Shown: positions 18,550 through 26,913 of the stretch, piece by piece
Layout: each line of letters opens with the position of its first letter
Numbering within the stretch: the first letter of the stretch is position 1
Source: CAZIAK01 sp964537035
GTDB lineage: Bacteria; Planctomycetota; B15-G4
Length of the DNA: 64,000 nucleotides
Assembly: GCA_964537035.1 (NCBI GenBank)
Contig: CAZIAK010000010.1
Coordinates: 1 to 64,000, forward strand
Direction: 5' to 3'
Translations under genes and position numbers: made by a program
Notes under the pieces: model-generated
The model's database searches: none
Told to the model about the DNA's origin: nothing
What the model saw: the letters and a program-made list of their open reading frames with translations, nothing else

Positions 18550-18980
18550 CCCCTTCTGCCAGCAGCATTCTCTCCGCGAGCAGGCTGGTGGTGCGCAAGG
18601 GGCCCTATGCCCTGGGGTCTTGGGAACCAACCCGCCTCTCAGCAGTTTTTGCCGGCGTTCTCCGCGCGCGGTGCGCCACGTGCATGGTCCTGCGCGACGA
18701 TCTCGAAGTCACGGCGCTCGTCGACGAATCGGCCCTGCCCGAGCTGCCACCTCCCCGCCGGGTCGAAGGCCGCTGGGCCCTGCTGACCGTCGACACCATC
18801 ATGGCCTGGGACGTGATCGGCGTGCTGGCCGAGATCACCCGGGCGCTCGCCGCCGCAGGCATCCCCGCCGGGGCCATCGCAGCCTTCTCCCGGGACCACC
18901 TGCTCGTGCAGGATGAACACCTCGCTGACGCACTCAAGAGCCTGGCCAAGATCTGCAAGTCCGTAGACCCAGTCGATTAG
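18546..18980 (+). CDS. ACT domain (ACT_7/CASTOR-like) protein
   Basis: A 144-aa cytosolic protein with a CASTOR/ACT_7-like architecture. The second half, about 80-135, shows the typical GVLAEITRALAAAGIPAGAI helix-loop and HLLVQDEHLADAL strand. ACT domains bind amino acids, so it may sense one. The ATG overlaps the stop of the SLC13 transporter gene (ATGA), making translational coupling likely and suggesting a link between transport and amino-acid sensing. That link is inference. Confidence 0.8.
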   Translation: MTPSASSILSASRLVVRKGPYALGSWEPTRLSAVFAGVLRARCATCMVLRDDLEVTALVDESALPELPPPRRVEGRWALLTVDTIMAWDVIGVLAEITRALAAAGIPAGAIAAFSRDHLLVQDEHLADALKSLAKICKSVDPVD

Positions 18981-18993
18981 GACGGCGGCGACC

Positions 18994-20124
18994 TTGGCTC
19001 ACGTCTTCCTCTCCGCTGGCGACATCTCTGGAGACCAGCACGCCGCGCGGTTGGTGCGCCGCATGGCCAGCCTTGCTCCTGGGGTCACCTTCGAAGGACT
19101 GGGTGGGCCCGAGCTCGCCGACGCCGGGGTGCCCCTGCACGAAGACCTGGTCAGCCGGGCGATCATGGGCATCGGGCCTGCGGCGCGAGAAGTCCCCCAC
19201 CTGCTGGGACTGTTGCGGCGCATGGCCGGGGTCTTCGATCGCCGCCGCCCTGACCTGGTGCTGCTCGTGGACTACCCGGGGCTGAACCTGTTCATCGCTC
19301 GCTTGGCTCACCGTCGCGGCATTCCGGTGGTCTACTTCGTGGCGCCCCAGCTCTGGGCCTGGGCGCCCTGGCGGGTGCGCCGCTTCGCTCGGGTGGTCGA
19401 TGAAGCCTTGGTGATCTTTCCCTTCGAGGTGCCGTTCTTTCGTGACGCGGGCATGGACGCCACGTACATCGGCCACCCGCTGCTCGACGCCTTGCCCTCC
19501 GATCCGCCGCGCCCCGCCGACATCATCGACCGCCCCCGGCCCGTGGCCCTGCTCCCCGGCAGCCGACGCCGAGAGGTCAGGCTGCACATGCCTCTGTTGC
19601 TCGACGCAGCAGAGGCCCTGGCCAGCGAATACCCGGACGCCTCGTTTCACTGCGCCCACGTCTCGGCAGATCGTCGCCATGAGATCGAAGCCCTCGCTGC
19701 CAAACGGAACATCGACTTCGTCATGCACGGCGACAGGGTTCACGACGTCATGGCCGCCTGCCGTTGCGCCGTGGTGTCGTCCGGCACGGCCACCCTTGAG
19801 ACGGCCATGTTGGGCACGCCCATGGTGGTGCTCTACCGGGTCACAGCGTTCGAGAACTCCATGCGCAACGTGCTCTTGGTGCCACCCTTCGTGGGACAGG
19901 TGAACCTGGTGGCCGGGCGCCAGATCGCCGATGAGTTGCTGCTCCCCCACGATGACCCCGCGCCCCTCATCGCGGCCCTGCGCCCCCTGCTCGAGGACAC
20001 GCCGACGTTTCTGAAGCAGCAGCAGGAGCTGGTCTCGTTGATCGCTGACACGGCCGGGCCGGGGGCCGTGGACCGTGCCGCGCAGATCCTGGCCGAGCGG
20101 CTCGCAGAGAACCTCGCCGACTGA
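18994..20124 (+). CDS. lpxB: Lipid-A-disaccharide synthase
   Basis: A 376-aa GT-B glycosyltransferase. LpxB joins UDP-2,3-diacylglucosamine and lipid X to form the lipid A disaccharide at the inner membrane. Signatures: SAGDISGDQHAARL near the N-terminus, YFVAPQLWAWAPWRVRRF about 110-128, YIGHPLLD about 157 and LLPGSRRREV about 187-196. The start is a TTG at 18994, placing SAGD at residue 7 as in the family. It shows the cell makes LPS-type lipid A, although no other lpx gene is in the window. It follows the ACT gene by 13 nt. Confidence 0.95.
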   Translation: MAHVFLSAGDISGDQHAARLVRRMASLAPGVTFEGLGGPELADAGVPLHEDLVSRAIMGIGPAAREVPHLLGLLRRMAGVFDRRRPDLVLLVDYPGLNLFIARLAHRRGIPVVYFVAPQLWAWAPWRVRRFARVVDEALVIFPFEVPFFRDAGMDATYIGHPLLDALPSDPPRPADIIDRPRPVALLPGSRRREVRLHMPLLLDAAEALASEYPDASFHCAHVSADRRHEIEALAAKRNIDFVMHGDRVHDVMAACRCAVVSSGTATLETAMLGTPMVVLYRVTAFENSMRNVLLVPPFVGQVNLVAGRQIADELLLPHDDPAPLIAALRPLLEDTPTFLKQQQELVSLIADTAGPGAVDRAAQILAERLAENLAD

Positions 20125-20166
20125 TCTGCGGGCAGACCTTCCTGCGCTGGGAGCGTCCTCGCTTCA

Positions 20167-20202
20167 ACCTGGGGTTCAACCTGCGGGCTCCAGACCCCAG
20201 GT
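20167..20202. terminator. Hairpin between convergent lpxB and dehydratase genes
   Basis: An 8-bp perfect stem, ACCTGGGG (20167-20174) with CCCCAGGT (20195-20202), with a 20-nt loop. It sits in the tail-to-tail junction and touches the last base of the dehydratase stop codon. No T-run is present. Confidence 0.35.
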
Positions 20203-21182
20203 CAGCCTGCCGATCGAGCGAGCTGAGCTGCAAAGGTCTGCCCGTCGATGTTCGTGCCGCAGACGATGACGCCGACTTTTTGGCCACGCAACCGCTCGGC
20301 CAGGGGCCCCCACAACGCCGCCGTGGACGCGGCGCCTGCGGGTTCGAGGGCCAGCTTCAGATCTGCGAAGGCCAGGGCCTGGGCAGCCAGGATCTGCTCA
20401 TCGCTCACCAGAACGATCTCGTCGAGATGCTCTCGGCACAGGGCGTAGGACGTGGGTCCGGTAAATGGCGCGGCCAGGCTGTCCGCCACCGTGTCCATGG
20501 TCTCCAGGCGGACGGGCGCTCCTGCGGCGAAGCTGGCGGTCATGGTGGGCGCCCCCTCGGGTTCGACACCAAACACAGCGCAGCCCGGCGAGCAAAGCTT
20601 GATGGCCGCCGCCACACCCGAGGCCAGTCCCCCGCCGCCGATGGGTACGATGACCGCGTCGAGGCCGTGCACCTGGCGTGACAGCTCAAGGCCCAGGGTG
20701 GCCGATCCCAGGGATGTGTACGGGCCATCGAAGGGGTGGATGAACGACAGGCCCTCTCGCTGCACCAGCTCCTCGACCAGCGCGAAGCCTGCCTCGGCGT
20801 CATCGACCAGGAGCAGCTCTGCACCCAGGGCCCGACAGCGCTCGACCCGCACCCTGTTCGCCGAGCGGAGCATGACCACCTTGGCAGGCACTCCCGCTTG
20901 AGCCGCAACCCACGCCGCGGCGATGGCGTGGTTGCCCGCAGAGATGGCGGTGATGCCCCGGGCTCGTTGCTCGGCCGAGAAGTGCGCCATGACGTTGAGC
21001 GCACCCCGGGCCTTGAAGGTGCCGGTGTGCTGCAGCAGCTCGAGCTTGAGCTGCACCTCGGTGTCCTTGCCCAAATGCTCGACGACCACATCCGTCTTCC
21101 AACGATGCACTGGCGTGACCACGAGCTGGGCTGCCAGGGCGTCTGCCGTGGACTCGATGGCGGCCCTGGTCACTTCGGTCAC
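20202..21182 (-). CDS. Threonine/serine dehydratase-like PLP enzyme
   Basis: A 326-aa fold-type II PLP enzyme. The PLP lysine is Lys57 in QHTGTFKARGA; the phosphate-binding glycine loop is PIGGGGLASG near residue 183. AISAGNHAIAAAW (about 77-89) matches the family's SxGNHxxg loop. It is most similar in layout to catabolic threonine dehydratase and serine racemase (about 320 aa, no C-terminal ACT domain), so it likely deaminates Thr or Ser. The GTG at 21182 starts 2 nt after the TGA of the M28 peptidase gene; a GTG three codons later is an alternative. Confidence 0.88.
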   Translation of the reverse strand: MTEVTRAAIESTADALAAQLVVTPVHRWKTDVVVEHLGKDTEVQLKLELLQHTGTFKARGALNVMAHFSAEQRARGITAISAGNHAIAAAWVAAQAGVPAKVVMLRSANRVRVERCRALGAELLLVDDAEAGFALVEELVQREGLSFIHPFDGPYTSLGSATLGLELSRQVHGLDAVIVPIGGGGLASGVAAAIKLCSPGCAVFGVEPEGAPTMTASFAAGAPVRLETMDTVADSLAAPFTGPTSYALCREHLDEIVLVSDEQILAAQALAFADLKLALEPAGAASTAALWGPLAERLRGQKVGVIVCGTNIDGQTFAAQLARSAG

Positions 21183-21184
21183 GG

Positions 21185-22579
21185 TCAGAAGCCCGGCGAT
21201 GGGTAGACGGTCACGCTGTGCAGGCCGTCGGCGCCGTAGGCCTCCACGCCGAAGAGCCAGTGGTCCTTGCTCACGCCGCTCAGGGTGTATTCGTGGACGT
21301 CGCCCACGTCGAGCACCTGCTCCCATCGAGGCGCCGCCGTGTCCCGCAAGCGCAGGCGGTAACCAGCGACTGTGGGGTCGTGCGGGTCATCCCAGAAGAG
21401 GCGGCTGTCGTTGGTCAGCCCAGAGGTGTCGACGGTCACACCCGTGGGCGACGGGGGCGCCAGGGCCAGGCTGAGCACGGCGGCCACGTCGAGGCGGACC
21501 ACGTCGGTGAGGTTCTCGAAGTCGACGAACTCGAGCAGGTCGCCGTACTGTCGGCCGTCGACGACCTTCACATCCTGGTGTTGGCGGTCGTAGTGTTCGT
21601 GGGTGTCCGTGAAACGCACGGCGGCGTAGCCCTGCTCGTTGAAGGCCTTGTGATCCCCCCCGCGCAGGTAGCGGTCCTGGCGAAAGACCAGCTGCACCGC
21701 CAGGTCGGGGACATAGCGCCGTCCCAGTTCGTAGATGGTGCGGGCCAGCTGTCGCGAGGTGGCGTCGTTGTCGCTGCCCACGACCCGCCGCGCCAACTCT
21801 GAGCTGGGCAGGCCCTCGGAGAACAGCCGCAGCGTGCCCCGGTTCGCCTGGCCGTTGCCACCGCCGACCCCGCCCACGATGTCGTTGGTGAGCATGGCGA
21901 AGATGTCCCGTCCTGCCTCCCGATCCGCCTGGGCCATGGCCCGGGAGCCGTAGAGACCCTGCTCTTCACCAGCCACGGCGGCGAAGCGAATGGTCGCCCG
22001 TGGGACCCGGTCGCCGAGGGCCTCGACGATGCAACGGGCCGCTTCCAGGGCAGCCACCGTGCCCGTGCCGTCGTCGTTGGCGCCCGGGGCGTCGCCGGTG
22101 ACGTCAGCGTCGCTGCCGTTGCGCGAGTCGTAGTGCCCGCTGAGCACGATCACCCGGTCGCTGTCGCTGCCAGGGAGCGTCGCCACCACGTTGATCAGTT
22201 CGGTGCGCTGGGGCATGCGCCGTCCCGCCTCGATCAGATGGTGCTCGCTACGCACCTGCAGCCGGCCACCAGTCTCGTCGGAGATCTCGAGAAAGCGGGC
22301 GTGCAACCAGCGGCGGGCGGCGCCGATGCCTCGGGTCTCGCTGTCCGTCTCGCTGCGGGTGTGGCGCGTGCCGAAATCCACCAGTGTGGTCAGGTCGTCG
22401 TGCAAGCGGTCCGTGCTCACAAGGTCGACCGCGTCCGCGACGAGAGGCAGAGGGGCAGCCTCGTCCCCCGTCGCCGCCGGACCACCCTGCGGCTGCACCC
22501 CTTCTGGGCCCACCAGCTCGCAGGCCACAAGACTCAAGACGATTGCCGAACACAAGATCCGCTGAAACACAGACACCAT
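21185..22579 (-). CDS. M28 family zinc aminopeptidase lipoprotein
   Basis: A 464-aa lipoprotein (signal ending LSLVAC, Cys20) with an M28 co-catalytic two-zinc peptidase domain. Ligands and catalytic residues are visible: His149 in LSGHYDSRNGSD, Asp169 in GANDDGTG, the Glu205-Glu206 pair in AGEEQGLYGSRA, Asp233 in NDIVGG and a final His in FTDTHEHYD. A C-terminal all-beta fibronectin-like region (about 370-464) follows. It probably trims peptides at the cell surface. The ATG at 22579 is chosen because it begins the signal peptide. The dehydratase gene starts 2 nt after its stop. Confidence 0.9.
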   Translation of the reverse strand: MVSVFQRILCSAIVLSLVACELVGPEGVQPQGGPAATGDEAAPLPLVADAVDLVSTDRLHDDLTTLVDFGTRHTRSETDSETRGIGAARRWLHARFLEISDETGGRLQVRSEHHLIEAGRRMPQRTELINVVATLPGSDSDRVIVLSGHYDSRNGSDADVTGDAPGANDDGTGTVAALEAARCIVEALGDRVPRATIRFAAVAGEEQGLYGSRAMAQADREAGRDIFAMLTNDIVGGVGGGNGQANRGTLRLFSEGLPSSELARRVVGSDNDATSRQLARTIYELGRRYVPDLAVQLVFRQDRYLRGGDHKAFNEQGYAAVRFTDTHEHYDRQHQDVKVVDGRQYGDLLEFVDFENLTDVVRLDVAAVLSLALAPPSPTGVTVDTSGLTNDSRLFWDDPHDPTVAGYRLRLRDTAAPRWEQVLDVGDVHEYTLSGVSKDHWLFGVEAYGADGLHSVTVYPSPGF

Positions 22580-22704
22580 GAAGTCTCTCCGCTCACGAGG
22601 GCAGCCCGGGAGCATAACCGCCGGCGCTGGCGCCGCGGAGACTCTCCACCCTCCACCGCGCCTGAGAAAGGGGGCCAGACCGGCCCCAGGTCTCGGTGCG
22701 TCGC

Positions 22705-23187
22705 TCAGCTCTCGGTCGCGCGATGGACGGAGACCGTGTGTCCGCCGAGGACTCGCACGAGGTAGAGGCCGTCACCCAGGCCAGCCACAGCGCTGACGCT
22801 TGCGCCCGCAGCAGGGCTCGAGCCCCGATTCGATTCGCCGCCCCCGTGGCAGGCGCAGCCGCATGCAGACGAACAGCCACCCGCATCGCGACCGAAGCAG
22901 CCATCGGTACAACTGCCAGCACCGGGACCCGAGCAGGACCCTCTGCCGTTCAGCGCAGGTTCGGCCGCTGGCTTGGAGCAAGCCCCGCCTCCGGGCGCGC
23001 TGCCGACTGAAGACATGGGGGACGCCCCACAGCTCTCATCGGCTCCGGCCTCCAAGATGGCCCAGCCCAAGGTCACCGCCCGGTCTCTGGCCGCCGGTGT
23101 GATCAACGTGCCTGAGCCTACGACGAGCGGCGCCGCCACTCGTCCCGCCAGGATATCTGCCTCGGTGATCAGTCGCTGCACGGTCAA
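22705..23187 (-). CDS. Cys-rich microcompartment-associated protein of unknown function
   Basis: A 160-aa protein, last gene of the microcompartment operon. Residues 1-48 (RLITEADILAG... LITPAARDRAVTLGWAI) resemble the short N-terminal segment of microcompartment-linked proteins such as EutT (ITEA..., LTP.AR). A Gly/Ser/Ala linker with nine cysteines follows (about 52-115, including GSCTDGCFGRDAGGCSSACG). It ends in a compact segment, GLYLVRVLGGHTVSVHRATE (about 139-158). I do not recognise the whole protein. The cysteine spacing could hold a metal or iron-sulfur centre. The start is TTG at 23187, overlapping the stop of the shell-protein gene (TTGA), or GTG at 23181. Confidence 0.72.
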   Translation of the reverse strand: MTVQRLITEADILAGRVAAPLVVGSGTLITPAARDRAVTLGWAILEAGADESCGASPMSSVGSAPGGGACSKPAAEPALNGRGSCSGPGAGSCTDGCFGRDAGGCSSACGCACHGGGESNRGSSPAAGASVSAVAGLGDGLYLVRVLGGHTVSVHRATES

Positions 23188-23843
23188 GGCAGCGGCCCGC
23201 CGCGGAGCACAGCCAGCATGGCCTCATGGGGACGAGCAATGACCACCCGCCTGACCAGCAACCCGGCGGCCTCCGCATCGGCGGCGCCTGCGGTCACCCC
23301 TGCGTCCACGTCGGAGACCTGGCCGGTGAAGGTCACGTAACTCTTGCCGCCGATCCCCCGAGCCAGCTCGAGCGACACCAGGGTCAGGCTGGCCAGCTTC
23401 GAGGCCACGTCCCCCGCGCGGATGATGGAGGCGATGGAGAGGGTCTCGATGATGCCCAGGGCGTCGAGGGTCAGGGCTCCAGAGCCACCGGGAGCGCTGT
23501 CGTCTCCCCCACCGTCGCCCAGGCCGATCGTGCCCGAGGGCCCGGCCACCGCGCGCCTCACCAGTTGCAGCAAGGTGGGCTCTACGTTGGGGATGAACAG
23601 CCTGTCGATGAGCACATCATCGCCCACCTCGACCGCGCGACGGAGTGACGAGCTCACCGCGTCGACCTCTCCGCTGAAGAGCACCACGTACTTGCCCGGG
23701 CTCACCGCGCGACAGAGCAGCAGCTCGACCTCGGCCTGCTTCAGCAGGGCGTCGACCACCTCAAGGCCCGCAGCGATAGACGCCAGCTCAAGCAGCGCGA
23801 TGCACGAACCGGAGGCGCCGACGGGCGTGACCACGTGCGTCAC
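23184..23843 (-). CDS. Tandem-BMC-domain shell protein (BMC-T, single-trimer type)
   Basis: A 219-aa shell protein with two BMC domains: about residues 9-98 (IALLELASIAAGLEVVDALLK onward) and about 125-214 (ALGIIETLSIASIIRAGDVA onward), joined by a Gly/Asp-rich linker (about 100-124). It should form a trimer that mimics a hexagonal tile, as PduT/EutL-type proteins do. A cysteine in the first domain (LLLCRAV, about 43) is present; whether it binds a cluster is unknown. The start is GTG at 23843, 8 nt after the previous gene's stop. It is coupled to the Cys-rich gene downstream. Confidence 0.9.
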   Translation of the reverse strand: MTHVVTPVGASGSCIALLELASIAAGLEVVDALLKQAEVELLLCRAVSPGKYVVLFSGEVDAVSSSLRRAVEVGDDVLIDRLFIPNVEPTLLQLVRRAVAGPSGTIGLGDGGGDDSAPGGSGALTLDALGIIETLSIASIIRAGDVASKLASLTLVSLELARGIGGKSYVTFTGQVSDVDAGVTAGAADAEAAGLLVRRVVIARPHEAMLAVLRGGPLP

Positions 23844-23851
23844 CGCAGGCC

Positions 23852-24481
23852 TTAGCCGCGGCCCTCATTGGGCTGGCCGTCAATGTCAGACAAGACCTTC
23901 TCGATGGCGGCCACCGCCTCTTGGATGTCTGACTCGCTGCCGCCCAGCTGAAGCCGTCCGAACGCTCCGTAGGGGCGCATGTTGATCAGCTTGATGTCCG
24001 CTGCCTTCTCGGCCTCGTTGGCGGCGATGACCGCGTAGGCCGCCGGGTGCACCTCGAGGATGTAGAGCGTCTCGCCGCCCAGCAGCATCATCCCCGAACG
24101 GTTGCGATTGATCAGCATGGACTGGTAATCGTCGATGCCGGTGATGATCTCGCTGGTCAGGATGCGCGGCTTCAGCCGGTCGAGTTCATCGCAGTCGAGG
24201 TGGTCGAGAATGTGCCGACCCGCTTCGAGCACTTCGGCCTGGCTCTCGTCGTGGACCTCAAGCAGGCCAAAGGCCCGCTCGACGACCTGCACCGCCGGGC
24301 GCACAGACGTCTTCTTGAGCGCGATGTCCGTGACCCGGTTGATGGCCATGCCCGGGGCGATCTCGACGTACAACGCCGCTTGCCCTCGCACGGGCAGGTA
24401 GCCCTTGGCCGTGCTGGCCACGAACGAGGCAAACTGCGGCTGCATGGAGTCGAGGAAGATATAGGTGCGAAGCTGGACCAT
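23852..24481 (-). CDS. Tandem-BMC-domain shell protein (BMC-T, likely stacking double-trimer type)
   Basis: A 209-aa protein with two permuted-type BMC domains: about 1-95 (MVQLRTYIFLDSMQPQFASF start) and about 105-200 (MLINRNRSGMMLLGGETLYI to YGAFGRLQLGG). The YIFLDSMQPQ opening and the AANEAEKAAD segment match the class of trimeric shell proteins that stack face to face and gate a large pore, as in the Haliangium ochraceum shell. It would admit larger substrates or cofactors into the compartment. No Shine-Dalgarno is obvious before the ATG. It is the third gene in the operon. Confidence 0.88.
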   Translation of the reverse strand: MVQLRTYIFLDSMQPQFASFVASTAKGYLPVRGQAALYVEIAPGMAINRVTDIALKKTSVRPAVQVVERAFGLLEVHDESQAEVLEAGRHILDHLDCDELDRLKPRILTSEIITGIDDYQSMLINRNRSGMMLLGGETLYILEVHPAAYAVIAANEAEKAADIKLINMRPYGAFGRLQLGGSESDIQEAVAAIEKVLSDIDGQPNEGRG

Positions 24482-24578
24482 GTGGCTGGGTCAGAAGGAG
24501 GACCGGAGAGTGCGCTGCCTGGCGGCGGGCAAGGGCTGAACGGGGCGGGGCGACCGAACGTCGGCCGCCCGGCAGACC

Positions 24579-24869
24579 TCAGCTCTCGCCGCCATCCACC
24601 TGGGGCAGGATCGACTCGACCTCACTGTGGGGCCGGGGAATCACGTGCACGGAGACCAGCTCACCCACCCGTCGGGCAGCAGCAGCCCCTGCGTCGGTGG
24701 CCGCCTTCACGGCGCCCACTTCTCCGCGGACCATCACGGTGACGTAGCCGCCTCCGATGCGCTCCTTGCCGATCAAGGCCACCTTGGCAGCCTTGACCAT
24801 GGCGTCAGCAGCCTCGATGGAGCCCACGAGGCCCTTGGTTTCGATCATTCCCAGTGCAATCTGGCTCAT
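24579..24869 (-). CDS. Hexameric microcompartment shell protein (BMC-H)
   Basis: A 96-aa classic BMC-H protein of the PduA/EutM/CsoS1 family. It begins QIALGMIETKGLVGSIEAAD and contains VALIGKERIGGGYVTVMVRG and VGELVSVHVIPRPHSEVE. Hexamers tile the shell facets and conduct small metabolites through a central pore. A GGAG Shine-Dalgarno precedes the ATG. It is the only BMC-H in the window. No BMC-P vertex protein is present here, so vertices must come from elsewhere in the genome. Confidence 0.96.
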   Translation of the reverse strand: MSQIALGMIETKGLVGSIEAADAMVKAAKVALIGKERIGGGYVTVMVRGEVGAVKAATDAGAAAARRVGELVSVHVIPRPHSEVESILPQVDGGES

Positions 24870-24950
24870 GCTTCAACATCTCCATCACGCGGTCAGGAGG
24901 CTCTGTCGTGGCGCCACGATCAGGCCCATGCCGGTGGTTGGTCAGGGTTG

Positions 24951-26654
24951 TCAGGTAGGTTTGCGAAGTCGTGCGAAGTCGGGGATCTCACCACCCTCAT
25001 AAGGCGGTCTGCCTTTTGGTTGACCGTTCTCTGGCACACCGCCTGCAGAGGCCGCGCTGGCGCTGCTCGCGGGGTGAGCAGAGGGAGCGTCAGGCTTGTA
25101 GAAGGGCGACTGAGGATGGGTGGGGTTGCCCATGTGGGCCAGATGCTCAGAGCTCAGGCCTGGAGGGGCGGACACCGTGGGCGTGGTGCCCAGGGCTGCG
25201 CTGCTGCTGCCCCGGCGCGGGCTGGGTGCAGGGGCTGCAGGCTGGGCAGTGAAGCCCATCTCCGACGGCGGCCCCAAGGCAAAATCGGGGAACGACTCGA
25301 CGAAGCCCTCGTAGCAGTAACCCACGTGCTTGGTCAGCAGCAGGTTGTGGGCAGAGATGTTGTCAGAGGTGATGTTGCCCCCGAACGCTCCGCAGCCAAG
25401 GGTCATGGAGGGCACGAGGCCGCTGCCAAAGCCCACCGCACCTTGAGCTGTGGGCGCGTTGACCAGCACCCTGTGTGTGGGCTTCTCGGCCACGAAGGTC
25501 CAGATGATGTCTTCGTTGCGGGAATGGATGGCCAGGGTGTGCCCCCGCCCACCGAAATCGAGGATCTCGATGCAGCGATCGCAACCCGCCTCCCAGCCGT
25601 CTTCAACGTAGACCGACAAGATTGGCGAGAGTTTCTCGACGGACAAGGGGTGGTCCCAGCCCACGCCCGTCTCGTCCACCATCAACACCGTGGTGGTCTC
25701 GGGAACGGAGAATCCGGCCATGGTGGCGATCTGGTGGGGATACAAGCCCACGATGTCGGGGTTCACCCGCCGGCCGCGCACCACCAGTCGCTCAAGGGCG
25801 GAGCGCTCATCGGCTGAACACCAGTGGGCTCCGTTGGCGGTGAACTCGGCACGCACGGCGTCGTTGACAGGAGCATCGATCACCACGGACTGCTCGCTGG
25901 CGCAGATCGTGGCGTTGTCGAAGGTCTGGCTGCCCACGATGGCCCGCACGGCGTGGCGGATGTCGGCGCTGCGCTCGATGAACGCGGGGGCGTTGCCCGG
26001 CCCGACGCCGTAGGCTGGCTTGCCAGCGCTGTAGGCCGCCCGCACCAGGCCCGGACCGCCCGTGGCCAGGACCAGCGCGGTCTCACGAGCCTTCATGGCC
26101 TCGTGGGTACCCTCGATGGTGGGCTGGGACATGCACAAGATCAGGTCTTGAGGTGCGCCCGCAGCCACCGCGGCCTCGGCCATGATCGCGGTGGCCTCCC
26201 CAATGCAGCGCACACCCCGGGGATGGGGACTGACCACGATGCTGTTGCGAGACTTGACCGAGATGATCGACTTGAACAGGGCGGTCGAGGTGGGATTGGT
26301 GATGGGCACGATGGCCAGCACCACGCCGTAGGGCTCGGCGACCTGGTAGTACCGGCGGGCGTCGTCGCGGTGGACCACCCCCACGGTCTTCAGCTCGCGC
26401 AGGCTCTCCCAGAGCATGTCCGTGCAGAAGCGGTTCTTCTGATACTTGCCCACGGGATTGCCGAAGCCGCTCTCTTCGACGGCCAGCCGGGCCAGGTGCT
26501 CCGCTGCAGCCGAGCCCGCCTTCGCCATGGCCTCGCAGACCCGATCGACCAGGGCCTGATCAGCCTTGCGCCAGATCTCCCAGGCCGCCCGGCTGCGACG
26601 CACCAGGTCGCGGGCTTCTTGAATCGAGACGAGGTCTGCATCAGCGAGGATCAT
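24951..26654 (-). CDS. Microcompartment aldehyde dehydrogenase (CoA-acylating, EutE/PduP-like) with long C-terminal tail
   Basis: A 567-aa enzyme. Residues 1-460 are an aldehyde dehydrogenase of the EutE/PduP class, which oxidises an aldehyde to acyl-CoA with NAD+. The catalytic cysteine is Cys251 in DNATICASEQS; glycine-rich GFGSGLVPSMTLGCGAFGGN lies near 408-427. Residues 463-549 form a Pro/Ser/Ala-rich disordered linker. The last ~18 residues (PPYEGGEIPDFARLRKPT) have the look of a C-terminal encapsulation tag. It is first in the operon, before the shell genes, so the compartment probably detoxifies an aldehyde. The aldehyde-producing enzyme is not in the window, so the substrate is unknown. 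Confidence 0.92.
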   Translation of the reverse strand: MILADADLVSIQEARDLVRRSRAAWEIWRKADQALVDRVCEAMAKAGSAAAEHLARLAVEESGFGNPVGKYQKNRFCTDMLWESLRELKTVGVVHRDDARRYYQVAEPYGVVLAIVPITNPTSTALFKSIISVKSRNSIVVSPHPRGVRCIGEATAIMAEAAVAAGAPQDLILCMSQPTIEGTHEAMKARETALVLATGGPGLVRAAYSAGKPAYGVGPGNAPAFIERSADIRHAVRAIVGSQTFDNATICASEQSVVIDAPVNDAVRAEFTANGAHWCSADERSALERLVVRGRRVNPDIVGLYPHQIATMAGFSVPETTTVLMVDETGVGWDHPLSVEKLSPILSVYVEDGWEAGCDRCIEILDFGGRGHTLAIHSRNEDIIWTFVAEKPTHRVLVNAPTAQGAVGFGSGLVPSMTLGCGAFGGNITSDNISAHNLLLTKHVGYCYEGFVESFPDFALGPPSEMGFTAQPAAPAPSPRRGSSSAALGTTPTVSAPPGLSSEHLAHMGNPTHPQSPFYKPDAPSAHPASSASAASAGGVPENGQPKGRPPYEGGEIPDFARLRKPT

Positions 26655-26693
26655 GGGGTGCGATCATAGCAATCGCCTCCCGCCGGGCGGCAG

Positions 26694-26764
26694 GCCAACT
26701 TCAGGGGCGGAACGAAGGCCAGAGGGGCGGGGTGCTGGGGCTCCACGAGAAAACTGAAGTTGGC
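26694..26764. repeat. 11-bp inverted repeat upstream of the microcompartment operon
   Basis: GCCAACTTCAG (26694-26704) and its exact complement CTGAAGTTGGC (26754-26764) are separated by 49 nt. They lie 40-110 bp upstream of the aldehyde dehydrogenase start, in the 259-bp gap between divergent genes, where an operator or promoter of the operon would be. Regulator binding or an mRNA-leader hairpin are both possible. Confidence 0.4.
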
Positions 26765-26913
26765 GCGTGACTCCCGCAGACCCCAGCCGACTTGACTGGT
26801 GCTGGGGGAACGGTTGTCGAGCCCCCGCTGACAACTCAGGGGCGTTGAATCCCAACACCCCTGCCGGGCCGGGAGAGAACCTCGCGCCCGACTCAACATT
26901 ACGGGGAAGAACC

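Noticed and set aside
22705..26654. The shell locus as a standard planctomycete fucose/rhamnose microcompartment
   Set aside because: That type carries aldolase, PduL, lactate dehydrogenase and BMC-P genes beside the shell genes; none is present here.
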